Shown here: one piece after another, positions 44,647 through 55,783 of the stretch | How the letters are laid out: each line of letters begins with the position of its first letter | Position numbering within the stretch: position 1 is the first letter of the stretch | Origin: Porodaedalea pini | Lineage: Eukaryota > Basidiomycota > Agaricomycetes > Hymenochaetales > Hymenochaetaceae | DNA length: 64,000 nucleotides | Assembly: GCA_002794775.1 (NCBI GenBank) | Contig: NBAY01000057.1 | Span: 62,001 to 126,000, forward strand | Reading direction: 5' to 3' | Position numbers and translations under genes: made by a program | Notes under the pieces: generated by a model | The model's input: only the letters and a program-made list of their open reading frames with translations | Database searches by the model: none | Told to the model about the DNA's origin: nothing

Positions 44647-47284
44647 ATGCTGTCCTTGGTCTCGCGGGCCGCGACCGCGACTGCGACTAACACTAACGCG
44701 TCGTCGCTGCCGCCGGGGTTCAATGATGCGGCGTACCTGCGGGTAGCGTCGATGGCCGTCGGTGCATACGAGTGAGCTTCGATACTGTATCACTTCGCGA
44801 AGCGCAGGCTGTATTGACCGCTGCTGGGCAAGACTTATCTGCACGCTCCCCGCCGCGTACCGCTTCTATCGCCAGCAGGTCCTGCGTCGCGCCCTCAGGT
44901 TTCGTCTCGCCTTTCCGCTGCATGCGAAACCCCGATTGATGTTCCTTCTTTCTCTTCTGCAGCCAGCAATGCGGCCTCTTCATCCTCATCCGGTGCGTTT
45001 CTCCGCCCCATTCGGGGGTTGTGCTGCGTTCCAGATCGTTTGACACAACGATGTCGCTAGATATCTGAGCGTCGCCGTCGTCGTCGTCAGCAACGTCGGC
45101 TTCTTGGGCACTTCCCCTCGCTCGACGCATGCCGCCGCTTCGTACTCGTCTCGCCCGTTCTCAAAGGTCCGTCGTGGCGTTTCTCCCGATCGGTCGTCCC
45201 AGTCCCGCAGCATCGGTTACTAACGATAATACTTCCCGCGTCTGATATATAGCGCTACAGACACTGGCGTCTCAGCTAATTCTCTCTACGAGGTGGGTGA
45301 TTGATTGCGTCTTTTAAACGGGGAGCATCATGATTATGACCAACCACAGGACGTATTCCATCTCACGAAAGTCGCGGTGGGTGTTATGGACCATGCTCGG
45401 GACGCTCGCAGTTTCCGTTCCTGTGAGTTTCCATTTTTATCATTTATTATTATTTCAGGCTCTGTATCTCTCTCTTCATTCCGTGGCCGAGTACTGAAAG
45501 AACCACATCGCTTCAGATAGAATTCTTCACCGATATCTATCAGCGGACGCGTGAGTGGGACCCATACTCGAAACTATAGCTCATCGCGCGGAAATTCATT
45601 AATATCTGTTTTTTTCTATTCTTATCCCCCGTAGCTGTGCACAATCTGACAACAGTAAGTCCTCCTCATCCACATCCAAATCCACATGCACGCATATGGT
45701 CTCCTTTTTACCTTGTCCATGTCCTAACGATATTCCGTATAGCTCAAGTCTGTACATTTAAATCACATCCTTTGACACTAGGCTGACGCGAAGATACATA
45801 ATATTGTATATCCCCTCCCCCAACCTCAAACCCAAACGCACCTTAACCAGCTGCACGTCCGCAAACGCCGCTTCGCACCGAATAGCATGGATCAACTACC
45901 TCGCCGCGATGGTCTTCGACGTCGTGGCCATCTGCATCTCCTCTGGCTATTTGTGGGCGTATAGCGCGACGGCGACCAGGTACGAGCGAGAGAGCGAGAA
46001 CGCTGATGAGTCGTGGGGGAGCTGCCTATCTTGAAACTGATTGCCTTTTTTTTTTGGTCGTGATGATCGGAAGGATCTCGCATTTCGTTCAGACGTGCGT
46101 CCTAATTCCCTCTTAAACTCTGCGAGAGGCTGATTGCCAGTGATTATCCTCTCTCGCTCTCTCTCCCAGGCTCCTCTACGAAGGTCTCGGTTACTTTGTC
46201 GTTTTGACTGGTACGTTTCGCTTTGCTCTGAGATCCCCGTCTCCTAGGCTATAGTTAAAGCTAATTACGAAACGAAAAAGCCGTCAATATCTTCAACCTC
46301 GTTCTGTACCTTGACGGAAGCGAATCTACCGAGGTGAGCATCGCATCGCATGGCGTTCGTTATTATGTCCTCTCTGATGGCTTGGTTGGCGCTGTTTCAG
46401 TCGACGGGGTAAGTGCTGGGAATGACGTAGGAAAATTGTGATAATGTCTAATTCAAGTTTTGCTTTTCTTTTCAAGTGCATCTCTGGGATACGTGATCAT
46501 CTTCATCATGAGCCAGAGGATCCTCATCCGACAACGAGGTACGTCGTACCTCGAGAATATCCAGTGACTTGTACTCACGCTCACGCTCTTCTCTCCTTCT
46601 CTGCTTCCCCTCCTCCCTACTCCACTTGCATCTTATCCTCCTCCTCCTCCTCCTCCTCCTCTCTTTTTCTCTCTATACACAGAATATGCTGACAGATACG
46701 CCGAATCGGAGCAGTTCTCAGGCCGCGAGGTCTCCATCTCCGTGTCGCGCCCGCTCGACAGCACGCGCGAGATCAACGACGCGCTGCGCTCGCAGTTCGA
46801 GTACGGCGGCGGCGATGCCGACTCTTTTGCGAGCAAGTCGGGCGGGGCGTTGGCATTGGCGTTCGAGGGTGGAGATGGGGGTGGGGGCAGAGGAGGAGGT
46901 GGGGGCGGAGGAGGCGCGTATACGACGCTTTCTGTGCTCTCGTCCTCGCTTCCGAGTCCGCAGCCTCGGTCCCCCGCGCAGAGCCAGGCGTATAAAAGCC
47001 AGGTTCGGGGCCAGCGCCGGCTGGGGGACAGGGACAGGGACAGGGAGGTACTGGACTTGGAGTCGGCGTTGGTCGGTGCCACCCCTCAAGGCGACGCTCA
47101 TGGTGTAGGAGCAGGAGCGGGAGCGGGAGCGCAGACGCAGTCCGCGGCATCTGGATCGGCGCTCGACGTGCAGGTGCGCATCGAGCACACCGTCACGGTG
47201 GAGCGCACCCGCGCGGGCTTGGGCCGGGAGAGCTACAAGAAGCCGCGCGTGATGTGGGAGCATCACCATCATCATCGCGTTTGA
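44647..47284 (+). CDS. multi-helix membrane protein (DUF6533-like) with Gly/Ser-rich cytosolic tail
   Basis: A basidiomycete-type integral membrane protein of unknown function. Assembled pieces: AYELICTLPAAYRFYRQQ (44833-44878, the signature at the first helix of this family), CGLFILIRYLSVAVVVVSN, ACRRFVLVSPVLK, ALQTLASQLILSTR, WVLWTMLGTLAVSVP, EFFTDIYQRTPVHNLTT, WINYLAAMVFDVVAICISSG, LLYEGLGYFVVLT, AVNIFNLVLYLDG and GASLGYVIIFIMSQRILIRQ. One exon is only eight bases (about 46401-46408). The last exon carries a hydrophilic tail of about 190 residues with a long Gly run and a His run at the end. A one-base shift near 45094 is needed to connect NVGF to ACRRF, and the junction before CTSANAASHRIAW is unresolved. 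Family identity is from pattern memory. Confidence 0.72.
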
Positions 47285-48704
47285 AACATGGTGCTTCCCC
47301 CCTCTAAAATAAAATAAAAACTGCATTGACCTGGAGCGTCCGAGCCGGGTTTTACCTTTTGACATTAATATTATGGTCCTCGGCTGTACTACCATACCCA
47401 CCCTAAAACATCTCCAGGCGCTCGAGCCGTCCTTATACACATTGCTATCGCATATTCTGTTGTTGTTTTGTTTACTTGTCGATACATTATGTACCACCAG
47501 CCGTCCCCCTTGTCTCTTTTTTTTGTTACTCTACTCCGCTTAGGTTACACTTCCCTCATTAACATTAATATTAAGGACTCTACTTAGTCCATTCATTTCG
47601 ATCGATCGCTCAAGACTTACTGTAATATATAATATGTACTTCCATGCCTTGCTTCGTCGTCATCGTCTTCGTCGTCGAGAGCCCCAATGTTAATGGAGCC
47701 TGGAGCCAAGCACCCCTTCCCTGTTCTGATCCTGAATCACGCATGTACTGACTCGGTTGTGGACGATAAGACGGACTCCGTATTGGGGAACCGACTTTCA
47801 TGTCGGAAAAGCTTCCAACTCGTTTGACTCCTTTTTTGTAAACTTGTTCAAGACGTTCTAGCTTAACGAGTTTTCGGAAGAGACTTTGGCAGTATTCAAA
47901 TAATAAGAGGGCCTATTGACAGTGAATCTCTGCGAGGGACTTGATCCATCTGCGAGTTTTAGGAGAAGTAAGTAGTCTGTTGGAGTCAAAAAGCGATGGA
48001 ACCCCTGCACACAAGACTAAAATACCAACACGGGCACGCGGCGGATACGATATTGCATAAAAAATGCTCAAGAAGGGCGAATGCGAGTTGACGAGGGCGA
48101 GGGCGATGTACATACAGGTACGTGTAAGGCATGTGAATACAACAGATTTGAGTGAAAACCGAAAATCTGTGGCGGTGGGTGGATGGGTGGCGACGAATGC
48201 AGTGGGAATGAAAGAACGCAAAGACAAAGCTTTACGAGAGAATAAATTGAGAAAAAAACTACCTACTAGAGACAAGTGGTTTCACAAGACGTACAAGACA
48301 CGCACAGACCGAGGCAAAGCGAGAGGAGAGAGCGAGGAGCGCGGAGAAGCAGAACGACAAGAAATTCAACAACAGCTGAGGAGAGAGGAAAGACCAAGTG
48401 GGGGGAACGCGAACAAAGGAGAGGGGAGAGTGAAAGAGGTCAAGCGATACGAAAGACTCGACAAAACACACATAACATGAAGAATGAAAAGACGAGCAGA
48501 AGAGATGCGTTAAAAAATGCGGAAGCGGCCAGCGCCTATCAATGGAGGGCGATGGATCTAGTGGGTACATAACATTGACATTGACTCTGGCATTGGCGTG
48601 GATGCAACACCGTGCACACAGTCGGTGCAGAAGCTGAGTGTTTTATGCCTCCCGACAAGGAGAGAGGAGGCTAGACACGAGGCGAACGGCAGGAAAAGAG
48701 TGGT
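47285..48704. other. convergent intergenic region
   Basis: A 1.4-kb gap between the 3' ends of the Gly-rich membrane protein (+) and G-alpha (-). Several long open frames occur in purine-rich low-complexity sequence (48000-48570), on both strands at once, which argues that composition rather than coding keeps them open. Confidence 0.5.
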
Positions 48705-51700
48705 CTATCCGATGAGCTGCGAGTTCTTGAGGTTCGCGCGCAGGATCATGTCGGCGACTGTGTTCAATTGCGTGAAGGGATCCGAGTCAGCATTAGCGCG
48801 CAAAATCAATCTTCCGTGAGAAGGAGAAAGGGGGGGGGGGGGGGGGAACGCAGAAGAACAGACGGCGTGTCGCATATATGAAAGTGACAAAGAATCTCGA
48901 CGTGGCGCAACTCACATGCGCCGATGCTCAATTAGAAAAAAATCAAATGGAAGAGCTGAACCGAGAAAGAAACAAAGCCCTCCCACACCGACTCACTCAC
49001 CACATCGCCGGCCTTGAGAGCTTCCTCGACAAGACTGGATCAAGAAGCCAGAAGTCAAGAGACGAGAATAAGGCAGAATTAATGTCAAAAAAAGTCTAGT
49101 GTGGAGTGTGAACCACACAGAGGCCAGAAGCAGAGCCACACCAAAAGGGGGAGAACCAGCCCCGCCCAGCGGTTTTCGAGCCAAATCGAAAAGAGTAATC
49201 AGAGAGAACAGAAAGGAAGGCAAGAAGACGAAATGAGCGAATTCACCCTTGTGGAGCAGGTGGACGCAATGAAACCAGATAAACGGAGTATGGTAAAAGC
49301 GAGAAGCGATGGAGTATATGAAAGGAAGCCGGCGCACAAGGAAAGCAAAGCGGCGTATAAAGGGAGGGCAAGAGGGGGGGGGTAAGAGAAAAGGAAAGGA
49401 TAAATGTTGAAACAGAAGTGAGAAAATCATACGCACCGTTCTCAAGTATAACCGATGTCGTCTTCGTATCCTATTGACATGCCGATGTACGCAGTAGGCA
49501 GAATACCGGTGCCAATCCAATCGCCGAATAGTAGGACAACACCGATTCCCCGGAGTCATTTTTTGATCGTTGATTGATTTTATTGAACGGGGCGCCCGGA
49601 AATCACGCCGCACCGAGGAGAGAGGCGAGGAGAAATAGCGGGAGAAACGATGCGATGCGATAGCGGTGGTGCCAGCGAGAAAGACGGAGAGCGAAGAAGA
49701 AATAGGAATAGCGTCAGTGTCAATGTCAAATTGCGGGTCAGCAGACGCATGGTGCCATCATGGCAAGGTTCGAAGGAGAAAGAGGGTCGAGGCGGAGCCA
49801 GGATCGGGGTCGGAGTCGGAGTTGAAAGGATGTTGGTGAGAAGGGAATGGAAATGGAAAACTTCGTGAATGAGAACGAGAGCACGGAAAGGGATTAATGA
49901 AAGAGCATAGATAAGAAAGGGGACTAGCATGGAGAGCTTGGAAATACACTCTGTTCGTGTGCGCTTCGGACGGATCACAAGCGAAGAAAGCAAGGAGGTA
50001 AAGGAAAGACGGGGAAGAAAAAAGGGGGAGGGGCGGGGAACGGTGGAAGAGAAAGATAACAAAAATAACAAAAACCGAAAGGCGCGACACGACGTACCGT
50101 GACAGACGTGAAATGACTGTAGAACTGCCTCGGCTCGGGTGAATGCTCGTGGTGGATGTTGTAGAACTTGCGGCGAAGATCTAATATCCAATATCCCAAA
50201 TGCCAGCCCAAATTAGTGCCGTTTCGTGCAAATAAAATAAACAAAGCGGAAAAGAATAATTGAACACAATGACACAGAGTCGTAAAAGAGAAAACGCCGC
50301 TCACATTCACTCGCATGCTCAAAATCATTTGGCCGGTCCGCATAACTAATCACATACTTCCCCAGCCGGATCCCCGCTCGCAGCTTCGCGCGCAGCACGT
50401 CGCACTTGTTCAGGAACAGCACGAGGTTCGTGCGCGCGAGTAGCTGGTTTGAGACGACGCTCTTCCAGAGCAACACACTGTCTTCCTGTTTTTCGGTGTC
50501 GTTTTTGAGTTGTCAACGTTGGGCGCAAGGACAATACGTTACGGGCAAGGAGGCAGGTATGAAAGAGAGGAAGCGTCAGCAGAGTATGATAAAAACATAG
50601 TTAGAGACAAAAAGGGAGGAAAGAAAATAAGAACTAGAGAAAGGAGTATAGAAAGAAGCAGAGACGCACGAGCCTGTTGACGGTGTTGTCCTCCATGAGC
50701 ACCTGGTCGAAGCAGCTTATCGGCGCGAGGAAGATGATCGCGTTCATATCGTCGAAGAACGGTACCCATGCAGCTGTCCGTCGTCCAGTTGTACGTCCAA
50801 ATTTTCAAGTCCAAATAGAGCAGATTCCAAATGCAAGCCCAAATACCCGAATCCAAAAAAGTCAATCAGTCAGTAAACGAAAGCATACTGAAGAACAGTA
50901 GATAAAACAAGAGCGCACATACCTCGCTACTCAGCAAGTCAAGCCCAGGTTACCATAAATGAGTTTCATGCACACAAGTCTGGTCTAAAAAGCAGGAGAA
51001 ACGAACTAAAGAGCGCTGCCCGCCGACGTCATACACGCGCCAGTCATGGCTCACCGCATTTCCTGCTTTTCCAAAAAGAAGAGAAGTCAGGTCAAGAGAG
51101 AAACAATGAAACGAAGATCGAAAGCCGGAAAACGAATAAAAAAGGGGAGACGCGAGAAAGAGTAAAGAGAAAAAGTAAAGACAGAACTAACCAGCCTTCA
51201 TCTTAAACCGATATTCCGTCACACCGAGCGTCTTTAGCCGCGCTTTCAAGATGTCATCTATGAGTGGAGCGATCACCAATGAGCGTGACTGTCGGCAAGG
51301 GGGAAAAAAGAAGGGGGGCATACCGTCAGTAGGTAGGTAGTTAATCGTCGTTATTCGGTCCAGCGAATCCAGGAAACTACATGACAAAAGTTGGACTTCA
51401 GTAAACACGACCGACATGCGAGGATGAACAAAGAAGGTACATCCGAATAAAAGGGAGAAAAGCAAATGGGCAAAAACACCACTCACAACCCAGGCATCTC
51501 CTCCAACCTCAGCTTATTCCGACTCAACAGTGCCCTCACGCGCGCGTCTGCCCATAGCACGCGCAGGTCCGCACCGCACGCATGCAGCACGCGCGTCGGG
51601 TCCCGCTCGTCCGTCCAGTCGATGCCGTCCTCGCCGATTCCACCTACAATTCATCACGGTAAGGTGTGTGAGGATAATGGAATAGGTTTGACTGAGTTAG

Positions 51701-53358
51701 TTCAGGTGAAGTAACGAAGGGGGAAAGAGGAGAAAGGGAGGGGAAGGAGGGGATTGGAAAGGAAAAGACAAATGAAATGCACCTTTCTCTGACCGTCCCG
51801 CGCCGAGCATCTTCGTGAATGCCGTCTTCCACGCCGAGCCCGCGAACACGGAGACCTCCTTTGCTCCTAGCCCTGGTCCCACTCCCGCTGCCCCGTTTCC
51901 ATTTCCTACTGCTACACCTGCTTCTATTTTTGTCGTCGTTGTCGTCGCTGTCGGCGGTTTTGACACAGGCTCGGGTTCTACCAGTCAATCAGTACACTCC
52001 AGCCATGAAAAGCCTCTGAGCGTACCTCGACTCTTCTCCCCCCTCAAAGAACTCGTGCTCGAGTTTGTCGTCGCATGCGAATTCTCGATCTCCCGCAGCG
52101 ACGCGCCTGCGGCGGCCGCAACGGGCATTAGCCGTGCTAGGAGCGTTGCCTCGGCGGCTAACAGCGGCAAGAGGCGGGTGCGGAGAGCGAGGTGCGTGGG
52201 CGTTATTAGGTCTTGGCCTTGGGTTGGAGATTGCGGTTGCGCGTCGATCCCATTTTGCTTTTCAGGTTCTGTTTGCGATGCTTGGGGTGACGAAGTTGCT
52301 GCTGACCCATCGGGACCCGGAGAAGTAACAGGAGCCGCACTTGCCCCCTCCGCCTCGCTCAAGGAAAGCCCTTGCGCCTCCGCAGCATCTGCAACAGCGT
52401 CGAGGACGAGGCGCACGGAGCGCACGACGTTGAGCTGCACGACGGCGCGCCATGAGAGGCGCTCGGCGCGGAATGCGCGCGGGGAGTTCATTAGTTGAAA
52501 ATCTGTGTGTTGGGCGGTGTGTTAGTTCGGAAGGAGAAAGGAGAAAGGATGGCGGGAGGATGGAAAGGAGGGAGGGGGTGTAGGCGAAGCGGGAAAGGGC
52601 GAGGTGTCTTTTTTTCTTCTTAAGTTGCCAAGAAGGCAGACGGTCGGAGGCGCTCTGGGTGGCAGCATATACGCAGTGCGCGCGCGACATGTATATGCTC
52701 CTCCCTCTCGCACATTTGGACTTGTATCAAGCCCCATCCTCTCCCGACATCTGCATAAACCCAGTCCCGTCCCGACCCCTTGCATTTCCGGCCTCACCAG
52801 AGCGGAAGCGCCAGGGCACGGTCGGGAGGGACGGGGACGGGGACGAGAAGTACGAAACCGATGCTTACTTTTGAGCGTAGTCGATTTGCCTTGAACGCGC
52901 GAGGTTGAGATATGCCGGGTGGTTCGGTCATTGAGTGAGCGGTTGAAGGGACGAGACAAGAGGGAGGGACGCACCAGATTCGCTCTGTCCTGCGCACATC
53001 CAATAAACATATCAGCTTCCCTCTCTCTTCACCTTAATCCTCAACGCCCAACAACAAACTCACCAAGCAAAAGCATCTTCACAGGTCTCGGACCCTTTCT
53101 CTCCGCCGCGCGCTGCCTCGCCAGCTCCTCATCAATCAAGTCCGAAATGCGTTGTGCATCCGCCGCTGCCGCTAGCCGCGCGGCTCGCTGCTGGGGCGTC
53201 TCGTTTGGTGGCGGCGCGAGTGCACGCGTGAGCGGGTCGTCGGAGGTGAGCATGCGCTGGCGCTCGAGCGCCGGGTCAGAGGCGGAGGTGGCGGGTGGGG
53301 TGCGGTCGTCGTAGACGACGTCAGCGGGCGGTTTGGGTGCGCGCCGGGCGGAGACCAT
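48705..53358 (-). CDS. divergent heterotrimeric G-protein alpha subunit
   Basis: GTP-binding signalling subunit. I resolve 15 exons: 53064-53358, 52975-52989, 52869-52889, 52026-52502, 51783-51977, 51487-51643, 51324-51376, 51192-51257, 51007-51062, 50923-50926, 50670-50773, 50305-50485, 50098-50180, 49437-49470 and 48705-48757. They total 1794 bases, 597 codons plus stop. P-loop GQSESGKST at residues 99-107; switch I KARLKTLGVTE with Arg411 and Thr414; switch II DVGGQRS with Gln442; NKCD at 507-510; G5 loop TSVTDTK in place of TCATDT. The C-terminus ends ANLKNSQLIG. Usual length is about 355; the excess is an N-terminal extension and Ala/Ser/Pro/Thr-rich inserts in the helical domain (exons 4-5). 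It begins MVSARR, so the usual Gly2 for myristoylation and the nearby Cys are absent. Such enlarged G-alphas occur in agaricomycetes. Confidence 0.93.
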
Positions 53359-55783
53359 CGTGGCAGGCTGCAGACGGGAGCAGGAAGGAGAGGTGAAGGT
53401 AGAGGAAAGAGAGAAAGAGAGAATGAAAAAGGAAAAGAAAGGAAAGGAAGAGGAGGTGGATGAGTGATGGGCGTGTCAAAGATGGAAGCGAAGAAAGACG
53501 CGTTCAACTTGGACGCGCGCTCGGTCTACGCTGATCCCCGTACAGCCTGCCGCCTTGTCTTCGTCTTCGCCTTCGTCCTCGACATTCTCGACGCCGAGCA
53601 CGCCGTGTACTGTGCGACAGCCGCGTTTTCTGGACTGTTATTCTGCCATTCTCGACATAAACGGCCGGTTTATTCGCACTTCTTCTCCCACTGTCAAGGT
53701 GAGCCATGCGTCTCCCCGTGCATTTTTCATTTATTTATGTTTAATGAAGAAGTCCTCTCTAGATCTTTCTCTCCCCAGTGTATGCTACGTGACCTAACCA
53801 CACAGGAAAACAAAAAAAGAATGACAACTCCAAAGGCGGCTGGCAGCTAACTTAGTAACTAGCGTCGCGATGCTGGCCACCCCATTCTTCCGCCTCCCCC
53901 TTTGTCCCTCCTGCCTTCTAGCTCTGAACTTGTACTGAAAAAGCTCGGAAGACTCCCCACGCTTCGTGACTCATGATATATCCACATGGATCCAGGGTCT
54001 ACATATCGTTTCCAGTCGTATACTTATAACTATTTCCATTCCATTCCATTTCTCCTATTCTTAACTCGAGACTGCACTGTATCAAACAACCATCCCCCTC
54101 GCCTTCTCCCGCGCCTTTTCTTTCCCTCGATATCTTCGATTCAATTCACTCAGGGGCCAGAGGCCGTGTCTTGTACTTTGGTCTTCTCGCTGGGCGCTCT
54201 GCCACCATCCGCGATCCGCGATGAATTCGGAGGTAAGCCAATTTATCTCTTTTCAGTCATTCTTCTTCTTTCTTTCTTTTTTCTTTTTTCTTTCTCCCTT
54301 TCTCTCTCTCTTCCCGACTCCATCAGAAATTTCTAAAAATTCATTAATATAATCAAAGTTAAGTTGTGTCAAACTCACGCCAATTCCGAATCCGAGGGCA
54401 CATCCTGACAACTCACGGCGCTGCTCTTCCACGCATAATCCAAGCTTCTACACCCAGTCTGACTCACGATCATGTTTAGCCTCAGATTAACCTGTGACAG
54501 CGGCACCTCAACCCCGCGCCCACCAAACATGCTTGCTCCAACGCGTGCTCCAGTACATGCTGTGGCCACTTGGATGAAAAGGGAGAGAATACGCATGGCT
54601 GTTGATCTTGGTCCTTGGGTCTTCAGTTTCGTTTTTTTCAGTTATGTCGAAATTGGACAGGTCTCCGCTAAGCTTGAAAACCAGAAAACTGAAAACAGAA
54701 AGCCGAAACTCAGATTCTGTCCTTCCAACCCATAGCTGTCATCCACCTTCCGTATTTCTCCTGTCCTCTTTGACACTCATCCAGCCTCTAGTCCTAGGCC
54801 ATCTGCACTGCTCGATCCAGTTCCCTCGCCGAGCATCCTGAACCACATGGCTCGTCGCTCGGCGCTCGTGGGCCCTGCATAGCTTTGAAACAACTTGATC
54901 TAACCGAATGTGATTGATCTGTTCTCGAACCCGCGACACGCAGCACAGTCAATGTGGATTATATTTACTCGTGTACGTGATCATACTTATAGTCAAACTT
55001 ACACTTACACTTGGACTTTTATACTTACACCGACACCGGTACCGACACTCACTCACACCTGCCAGACACTCCGGCCCCACTCGTCTGCTCCAATCGCCAG
55101 TCTTCTCATAGACATCAAAGCTATGCTGAGGTCTCTGATTCGGATTGGATACATATTGAACTCGAGCTTGTTCGACGTTGCCCACTCTTAGACTCAGGCC
55201 CACGCCTCAAACTCGGACAGTTTCTCATTATCCAACGTCCGATATACTGTTCGCGATCGACTCCACACGGTCCTGCTTCGGCCCCGGCTCGCTGTGAAGG
55301 ACAATTTTGCCAGGCACAATGCTTGCTTGCACCCACATCCACGTCCAATGGCAAAAGCTCAAAGCAGACGCTGGCAGAAATTTGAGCATTCAGATCCGAA
55401 TCTCCCTATGTTGTCAAGTTCAACCTCGCTATCTGTTCACAAGCAGAAGCCCTCCAGTTGTTCTGGAGTCCGGCTCTGCTCGGATGCATTGCCTTGGTGG
55501 TCTGAGCTCCGACTCGGCTGCGCCAGGTTCCTGCTGTATAATCACTGCACGCAAATAAAGCTCGCCCATTGAGACCCTCTGATCGAGTAATAAATAGTAT
55601 GAGAAATAAATACAGGATCAAACACTCGACAACGGTCATGAAACTGGTATATGGAAGTGGGCTCTGCCATTGTTACTCCGAGCTTAGAAAACACCTTCAT
55701 GCTTTGGCCATCTGCCGTTCTAGCCGCGTGCGACTGCAACGAGTCAGATAGCTCAGAAACAGAACAAAAGAGTAGGACTCGCC
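53359..55783. other. intergenic upstream of G-alpha
   Basis: A 2.4-kb gap. The G-alpha 5' flank (53359 to about 53530) is also present, diverged, next to the broken copies at 59 and 60 kb. Beyond that I see pyrimidine-rich runs (54250-54320) and short CTTACA-like repeats (54990-55080). A minus-strand frame at 54375-54596 encodes a Cys-containing fragment I do not recognise. Confidence 0.45.

Noticed and set aside
46569..47497. Long alternative frames on both strands over the Gly-rich exon
   Set aside because: They overlap the tail exon of the membrane protein; low-complexity GC-rich sequence keeps several frames open at once.
48830..48850. Poly-G run as a functional G-quadruplex
   Set aside because: A single homopolymer run (others near 22220 and 44175) is as likely a slippage or sequencing feature; nothing ties it to function.
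48064..50191. Several 100-200 codon frames in purine/pyrimidine-skewed DNA
   Set aside because: They are repetitive in composition, lie in introns or the 3' flank of G-alpha and show no domain.
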